Positions 53,701-62,700 of a DNA stretch of 64,000 nt are shown in pieces. The translations under genes were made by a program, and so were the position numbers. Every line of letters begins with the position of its first letter. Positions within the stretch are counted from its first letter, which is position 1. Below the pieces are notes generated by a model. That model was not told the origin of the DNA, did not search any database, and saw only the letters and a list, made by a program, of their open reading frames with translations. Source of the stretch: Siphonodentalium dalli. Taxonomy: Eukaryota; Mollusca; Scaphopoda; Gadilida; Siphonodentaliidae. The stretch is taken from positions 60,591,301 to 60,655,300 of the forward strand of contig CP136061.1 of NCBI GenBank assembly GCA_032622095.1, written 5' to 3'.

Positions 53701-56700
53701 GTTCTCATAATTGTATATCCAAATAGCATCACAGAACATGATTCCTAAAACATGGAATAAAGTAGTGGCTCACCTTGTCGATTGTCATTAAGTTTATTGC
53801 GATTAGTCCGTTCCACCAATAAAGAACTATTTATTCATTTACAATTGCGTATACGTCAGACGTTATGACATGAAACATGAACATCATAAATACATTAGTT
53901 CGCAAAAATAAAAGACGACAATTAGGTTTTACATATATAGAGATGTATCAATCAATCTAATGCGTTAGACTAAGATTTTGATGACACCTGACTATCATAT
54001 CTCCAGGAAGATACAGATGTGTTAAAGAAATGTCCAGGTGCTCCTCTGTTCATGATGCTATATATTGACGAAATATTCTCAGTTTAAAAGAAATGTTGCT
54101 ATGCGCGTATATCAGCTACATGTGCCCGACAGAGCGAGATTTTGAGTGGTTTATTGTAAACTTTTGTGTGGAAACAATATTGAATGGAACATATTCAATT
54201 GTGTTATAATATATCCATGATCCATTCTAATATGCAATCCTCTGACAGTTCGAGGTCTCCCAGTTTGCAAGAATATGTGTATATCTTAAATAAAATGATA
54301 AATATATGTTTAATGCTTTCTTCTATGTATCAGTCTTGCTAGCTCATTATACGTTTTTAGCACGCACGATTTGATTCCTCGTATCATTTGAGAAGGACGT
54401 GTATGAATTTGATGGTAATTGGCACTAAACATATATTTTATCAGTTTTAGTGACCCTCCCGTCCCTATTTCTGACTCAGTCAAGCGGCACAACTTTTGTC
54501 ATCATTAAACCACACACTTAGACTCATTATGGAAATGCAAATATATATGCAATTAGTGAAAATTGGTGAGTATACAAATTCGTATCAAATTTAGGGCCCC
54601 CATATCTCTCGCCCAAACAGCACCAATTTGACGTGTCTAAATCACACGATTAGATTCCTCGTATCAGGGAGAAGAATATGTATCGATCTAGTGGAAATCG
54701 GCGCTGAACATACTGTTTATCTTTTTTGTGTCCCTCTCACCCTCTATGCATCCCTGACTCGAATGGCCCCACTTGTGACATCCTGAAACCACACAATTAG
54801 ACTCCTGATATCATGGTGATGATTATTTATAAGTTTGGTGCTAATCGGCGACTAAACAAATTTTGATCAAATTTAGTGCCCACCCCACCCCATGATATTG
54901 TATAGGTGTGGTGGCAATCGGCAACTGAACCCATTCTTATAAATTTGGTGCCCCACACAATCTTTCATCAATTTGCGCCTTTAAATCACATAATTAGATT
55001 CCTTGTATCATGGAGAAGAATATATATCAATTTGGTGGAAATCGGCGCTAAAATTAGTTTGATCAATTTTGGTGCCCCTCTCCCCTTCCGTGCATCCCTG
55101 ACTCGAGCGGCGTAACTTTTGACATATTTAAACCACACTATTACAATCCTTAGATCATGGGGATGATTATGTATAAGTTTCGTGGCAATCGGCGACAAAA
55201 AATATTTCTGCCCCTCCCCCTTTCTGCCCCTGACCACAACGGCGTCACTTTAGAACATTCTAACCCGCACCATAATCTTTCTCGTAAAAATTACCCCTAG
55301 TAGAGCTGAAGGGGTCACTCTCACCAAAAAAGTGCTGAAGGGTACACAGGTTTTGAAAATGTGCTGAAGGGTACACAGGTTTTGAAATCTCATTCTAAAT
55401 GACGTTTAGTTTTCGTATCTGCCATGATTTATGTTGGAGCATAATTGTTTACGTTCCAATGAACATTAAACTGAACTGAAAACAAACTGCTGATGGGCGT
55501 CAGACTTTCATAAACACAGTTTAAGTGACGATGTTAGTGCCGATCACAAACCCTGTGTACCCTTCAGCACATTTTCAAACCCTGTGTACCCTTCAGCACT
55601 TTTTTTGGTGAGAGTGACCCCTTCAGCCCTAGTAGACCCATTTGGTGCCAACTACATGGTCCCCTGTGAATTTCTATAGAACACAGACAGACAGACATAC
55701 ATGCAAATATAAAACGAGAGTCGCACAGCGACGGCATTTATCCCGTCGGGTCGCAAAGACCTGACAGCTAGAAGAGACACGTTGGGTGTTTGTTTACATA
55801 AGCTAAGAATAGAACCAAAACAAGATCACGTGCCCGATTGTGTCAGTCGCTAAATATAGATTCGACGGAACACGCGGATCGATACACAGATTCCATTGGT
55901 AGGATTAACATGCAGTATTATATGATCATTAATAAGATTTAATAAGGCAACATCTGCCTGGTAATTTATTCAAAACGTTACCACAAATCCGCAGTAGCAT
56001 CAAGGTGATATATAACCATGGTACTTATCATACTCAGTAAATCGGGAGAGGGGAACTATATCGTCGAAGGCACTTGATCAAGTCGTCACAGGGCCAAGGT
56101 CTTTTCGCAAGATTCGAAAATTGGGGAAAGTATGTTTTGTTTGAAAATCACCCTCCCACCCCCTTTCTTTCCTTTTTTCCGGTTTCTTGTTTTTATCCTA
56201 TGGCATTCGCTTGCCACTGACCGGCAGACATCACTAACCTGGCGGTCTAGTGTCTCGTTTCAGATCCTTTAACGGGTTCCCACGGACTCAGCTTGATTGT
56301 TGTGGCCATGGCGCATTGTGGGTCAAAAAAGGAAGACTCGAAGCAAGAAGTGGATAACTGAACAGTGAACACCCTATCAATAATTTCGCGACTACCTTTT
56401 TCATTAATAATTCATTAAAGGTAGTCAATCAGGCAAATCTGTCTTTGTTGTGTTACGACCCTGCGGGATAAATATAAGATATACCATTTGGAAGAGGACC
56501 CTAAAATATATATATTCCATCAGAATACGGAACAGTTTTTGCCTGGGACTGTCCACCAAGCGATCGAGATTCTCAGATTCATCCAAAGACGTCCTCAGTT
56601 GTCAATCCAGAATTCATCATAAATCAAAATAAGAGATACAGTTATTCCCCTTCCATTGAGAATAATAGACTTTACAGTACATTCCGGATCAAAATTAAGC

Positions 56701-59700
56701 ACATAACACTCCTCGGTACCTCGACAAAAAACAGCATGTTCCCAGTTTATTCGACCGGATCAGTTGATAATACAATGTTTTAGAGCTTCCTCATTCAAAT
56801 GGTATATAATATGACATATCTCCTATATATTTTGAGACTTCCGTATATGTGTCCTTTATAGACTCGAAAACGGCTGCACCGATTGGGCTCAAACTTCCCA
56901 TCTAAGGGTAAAAATCACGGGATGGTCGTCGCGGCGTTTTGGAGAGGCTCTGAGCACCCGTTCTCCACTCTCAGTCACAAAAACGGCACTGTGGGGTTAA
57001 TCGCGTTGATAGTTAAAGAGCGTTCGCATCCGCAGTATCGTTGATAAAGAGCGTCTATATACACGACGAGTATAAATACGGCTCTATTGACCGTCTCGAG
57101 GCGACGAAATTTCGTACTTAATTTCGTACTTAGGGCTTCCTAGGAACGGGGGGAGATTTTCATCGGGCCAGTTTTTCCGCCCGAGGTGATCTTCACCTTG
57201 AAATGGGTACCCACAAATGATATATATGTGTGTGTCCTTTATAGACTCGAACCGATTGAGCTCAAACTTGCTACCTACGGGAAGTGTCATGGACGGGTTA
57301 AATTGTGACCCTGACCTGACATTGACCTTGAAAATGATCAATTCAAGGTCAAATCGGGTCAATTTGAAGAAAAAAAAAAATTTAATTAAAAAATTAAAAA
57401 GGCACAATTAACTCATTGAAAAAAAAAAAATAATTAAAAAAACTAATTTAAAAAGCCAGTAAATTAAAAAGGCACAATTAACTTATTGAAAAAAACATTT
57501 TATTAAAAAATTTATTCAAAAAATTAATAAAAAAAATAAAAAATTGTCATGTTTCTGACGATTGCCGCCAGTGGCGGGCTAACCTGCTGGTGTTGTATCA
57601 GTCTGAGTAAACTCATACCTAAATATTCATTACAACATTGAATATTAGGTCTGACGGATAACATCGCTATCTCATTTCCAAGTCCTCGGGATTCCGTAAT
57701 CTGATTGATTGCGTAAATTATTTTCCGTCCAATGAAACCGTATGGGTTAATAAACAAGTGTTAGTGGGCGGAGACTCCCATAATGTTACCTCTAAATATA
57801 GTAACAGAGCGGCGCTTGCAAATACAACAGACAGACCAAATGGCTTCGAAATTATATATTCGGTACGATTCCGATTAATTTGAAGGATGTGCTGGACCTG
57901 ATAGATAGGCATGCGCATGGTACCAACTTGGCCTCCCATAAATATAAATAGAACTCACTCATGTCCGTGTATTTGATTTACTTTATTGTAACATGGTTTG
58001 CAAATCAAATTATTTGTCGTAAAAAAGTCATCTGAAAGTTAAACACCTAGGAAATGACTTAATTTTATGCTTTTAAATAGTTCTAAAGCATCATTTTTGA
58101 TGACGACCTTATTTTTTGCTCTCGGATGCAGCTTTCCGGTTGATGCAGCGAGTTCATCACCCGAAAAAGAATAGTCGCACACACGACAAATATTATCTTC
58201 TGTAAGTTTATGTCGCGACACAGGCCTTGTTATTGCGAAGCACAACAAATAACACGTGGGGACACCTGTCAATCATCGATGTATTTTTAAAAATCCGTGA
58301 CGTCATTTTGGGGAAGCTCTTCGCTGAATAGAAATGGGTTTGGCGACATTAGCTCCAGACTCTATATTTCAAATATAGAGTCGACGTTCACCCAAACTGG
58401 TGTTGTATATAATGTGATCTGGTGATTCGAAAATTAAGTGGACCTTTAATAATGTATTTCACATTATTGGCGAAGGTCCAGCTCGAGGCTACATGATATA
58501 GGTGGCTTTGTTGAGCCGATTTTGATTTGCATTGTTTACAATCATGGACATTCTGCATGGTAATCAAATCAATGTTTATCGACTCACAAATTCATGCAAT
58601 CTCGAGCTGGGACCACCCCCTACTTTGAAATAAATTATTAAGAAAAAACGTATTAATAAAGAAATAGTCACTGTGTTGTTTGTTCAATGTTATAAGGACA
58701 TAAAACAGTTCCCTTGTTTTGAACTGGTGTAATATGATCTCTACGGGCTAGCCAGAATAGAGATTCATGGCATGATCTAGGACAGGAAGCAAGCCAAATT
58801 TGAAAATTTAAATAAACAAGGAATAAGTAAATCTAAAAGTGGAAATGCGAACATTACCAATACTTCATTGATATCCTTGTGATGGTGATTATCATCCACA
58901 CCAAATTGCATTGCGACCCATTGAGCCATGGCTGTGATACTCAGGTGGACAGACAAAACAAATTATTTATAGGAAAACAAAGGTTAACCCAAGAACAGAA
59001 AATGTAAATAGCGTTATTGTGCACTCTGTTCAAAGCACTCCCAATGGCGAAGTTCCATAACAAATTGGAATGAGATTACTCCGGCCGTCCAACCCCGATT
59101 TTTGGCTAATGCTTGTTTTCGTGTATAACGTTTTTTCTCGGCGGATTCTAGTGGTCTAGGATCCCCTTCTGAAGAATCTACCGGCTGACCCGGTGTCAGC
59201 TTTGGGGATTTTCAGAAATCGGGTAAACAAAGGTGGTGGTCAAAATGGCCGAATTTGTCAAAACAAAATTACAACACCATGGAGTTGAAAAGATGTTGTC
59301 ACAATTGCTATTTATTTCTGGATGCATTTTTTAAATTTCAACTCAACGTTTAATAAAATGTTCAAAGATGGCCACCACGATGGTGGCTTAAAATCGCTAA
59401 AATCTCAGTTTTGACCAAATTCCCACAAACGAACCTCGCTATATGGAATATGACCTTGCGTTTGATTTATTAGCATAGAAACATATTTAACAAATCAGTT
59501 TTTCATTCAAAAATAAATAAATCTATTCTGATGGTATATTCTTGTGACAATTTCGGCCATTTTGACCACCATCTTTGTTTTGTCCTGATTCTTTTTGTCC
59601 TGGTGACGGTTCAGCCGGTGGATTCTTCAGAAGCGGACCCCAGACCACCAGATTCCGCCGATAAAAAAATCGTTATACGATAAAACACATATCACCCAGA

Positions 59701-62700
59701 AATGGCGCCTTCTAATTGGTCGAGAGCCGTGTCCCGTATTGTATAATAGTGTTGTGTTAAATTTAGCACATTGCTATACATGTATATAGTGTCGTGCTAA
59801 ATTTAGCACACCACTATATCAAACTCGCATGCAAAAAAAACAAACAAAAAACAATGAACAGAAACAACAATCTCGACAAAATATATATACAGAAATTTAT
59901 TGAATTGAAATTAAAAAAACATCACTGTGAACACTATTTTCGCAGGAACGGCAGGGGGGGGGGGATCTGGAAAAATTGCACATATAGGGCCCAAAAAGGT
60001 TTTTTCCGACCCCGAGGGACCCACCACCCCATTTGTGCAAACAAAATATTTTTTTCCTCCAAAATTTTGGGGACCCACCCCCTTTCTCATGTTTTTATCA
60101 AAATTTCAGAGTTTATTTTTAGCCGTTCTTCAATAACTGTGTTAACTGCCTTTCAATCCCATTCCACTATCCTTTTTTGGTGCAAACTCTTGCTGTGTAC
60201 CATTAAGACTCAAGCAATAACATGCTTAATTGGTAAAAACGAAAAATAAACTGTATTTCCAGGTGTTTCCTGGTGTTTTCAGTATCTAACAACAATAATA
60301 AAGCATTGTGTAGGTACACTATATGTCACAATTCGCCCTAGACCCCATTATAGCCTTAATATATCGAGTGTGTTGTGTCTGACAGAGAACACTGGCCAGT
60401 GCAAATAGTGGTAAACAGGTCAGGGGTTCCACAATTATTTGTGCATGACCAAAGAACTCTTTAGTCTTATCCACCGGGGTGGGGTGGGGGAGGGGAATTG
60501 ATTTTGGTTAGGTATACACATAGATATATGGTTATTATACCCCCCGATATTAGTCGGCGGGTATATAGTTGACATCTCGAGCCGTCCGTGCGTCCGTCCG
60601 TACAAACATTTTGCATTATAGCTCAAGAGTCGGTTGTCATATTTTGATGCCCTATGGCATGGTGAAGGACCAGAAATGGGGAACGAATATGCATAATATC
60701 ACGGGTTGTGACCATCAATGCCTACCAGAGTTATGGGCCCTGTTCGACTTTATGAAATTCAGTCCGTACAAAGTTTTTGCAATATAAGTTAAATGTGGGT
60801 TGTCGAAATTTTATGTGGTTTGGTATGGTGATAGACCAGAATGATAAGGGAAGGATGTATGCACATATTACTGCATATCACAGGTTTCGCCTGTCAATGC
60901 ATACCAGAGTTACCGGCCTTGTTCCATCTGTAAACACATTTGGTATTATTATAACTCAACCAAGGGTTAACAGATTTTGATGTTCTTTGGTACGGGTATA
61001 GACCAGCATGAGCGAACGAATATGCACATATCACAGGTTTCGCCCATCAATGCATGCCAGAGTAATTGTCCTTTATTGACTTGTAACAATAAGCAAAATA
61101 TTACTAATTTTGCCTATTGGTACTGATTGGTACATGTAAATGTAAAAATGTTTTGCTGCATTTTCTGATAATCACTGATAATCACTATTTATATAATTGT
61201 TTCATGTTATGCAACAATCAGGTTAATGATATCTAGTCATCATTGAGTATTCACCATGTAGTATCCAATGTGTGATACAGTTTTTTTGTTTTATTACTTT
61301 TATTCAGGTAATATATTAATTTTGTTACTAAATATTTCTTCCGTTGATCATAAGTTTCCTGAACGCTATATATATATATATACGGTGGTTCACTGTGGGC
61401 CGGGATCCTGTGAAATCCAGAATGTTGCTAAATCTGAGGCTAAAGAGTCACTATAGCTGCCTATATGGCCATATACCAACAAGCATGGTACTAACATGCT
61501 TACAAACAACATTACATGGTCGGTACTTGTAAATTGTTTGAAAAAAACCCATTTCGGAAAAAATTTACAAGCACGATTTTTTCAGCCTCTGGACCACCCA
61601 CCCACCCGGCCCTATATACGGAATGTTTTTGCAGACCCCCCCCCCTGGGAACGGTGCTAACATTCGGTTGAATTCACCTTGCAGTACGATTGCGGGTTTT
61701 TGTGCGTTCAAAATAAAACTTAAATACTACGTTAAATACTACGCGTTTCGGTTTATTGCACTAGAGCTCAAGACATTCTTGTGTCAATTATGTTTCTCTT
61801 AAAATGTTCATCGTTAAGTTGTAAAATACATTTGATCTCAATAAAACGAATTGTACTTAATTTATATTTTCTTAGAACTCATGAAGTGACTTTGAACAGT
61901 TCATATACATGTTTGCAGTAGTGGGTGTAACCCTCCGACGACCATACTATTGCTTGATGGTTCAGGTTACTACGTTTTCAGATTTTTGCAGCTTTCGACC
62001 AGGAACAGTCTATTCAAGAGACGTTGTGTGCGCGCAAATATAAACAAACACGAGATGACAGACGACAGCTAAGGAGTTATATGGTATCTCACGTGACTTT
62101 GTTATTGAAATCAAGCTTTCCGATTGGTTGGCTACTCGACTCTATTAGTCGTAGTTGTATACTACGCCTTCAAGTCTCTCCCATCGGGCACTATGCATAT
62201 GTAGTTTTGACTACTAAAAATAGTAACGAACACTACATCAAACTTTGTTCTGAAACTACTTGTTTTTTCGCCGCTGATCCAAATTAAAGCTTCAGTAAGG
62301 CGAACATCAATTGTCTGAAAATAGTAGTTTCCTACTGCTAAATCAAAATTCGATACAATATAATAATTAGAGCATGACTTGTCGTGAAATACGCCGATAT
62401 AGTGCATAGTGCGGTTGTGTAGTTCACTCCGCTTCGCGTCGTGAACTACACAACCTCACTATGCACTATATCGGCGTATTTCACTCCAAGCCATGCTCTA
62501 TTTATTAAATATCAACAGTAACTGTTTTTGTCTAATTTCGCGTGATAGATGGTCCTTGTCTTTGTTCACTGAAAAGTTGAAAACGTATTAACCTGACCCA
62601 TTCTGTCATATTATATAAATATTGATGGGATACAGCGAATTGTGCATGCTACAAGTTCGAGTTGTTCGGTGAAATATCATTACTAGAGCATGTCTTGTCG

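Noticed and set aside
59794-60249. 151-codon plus-strand frame
   Set aside because: Its residues are mostly Lys/Asn/Phe-rich low complexity around a G run, with no domain and a second frame open alongside.
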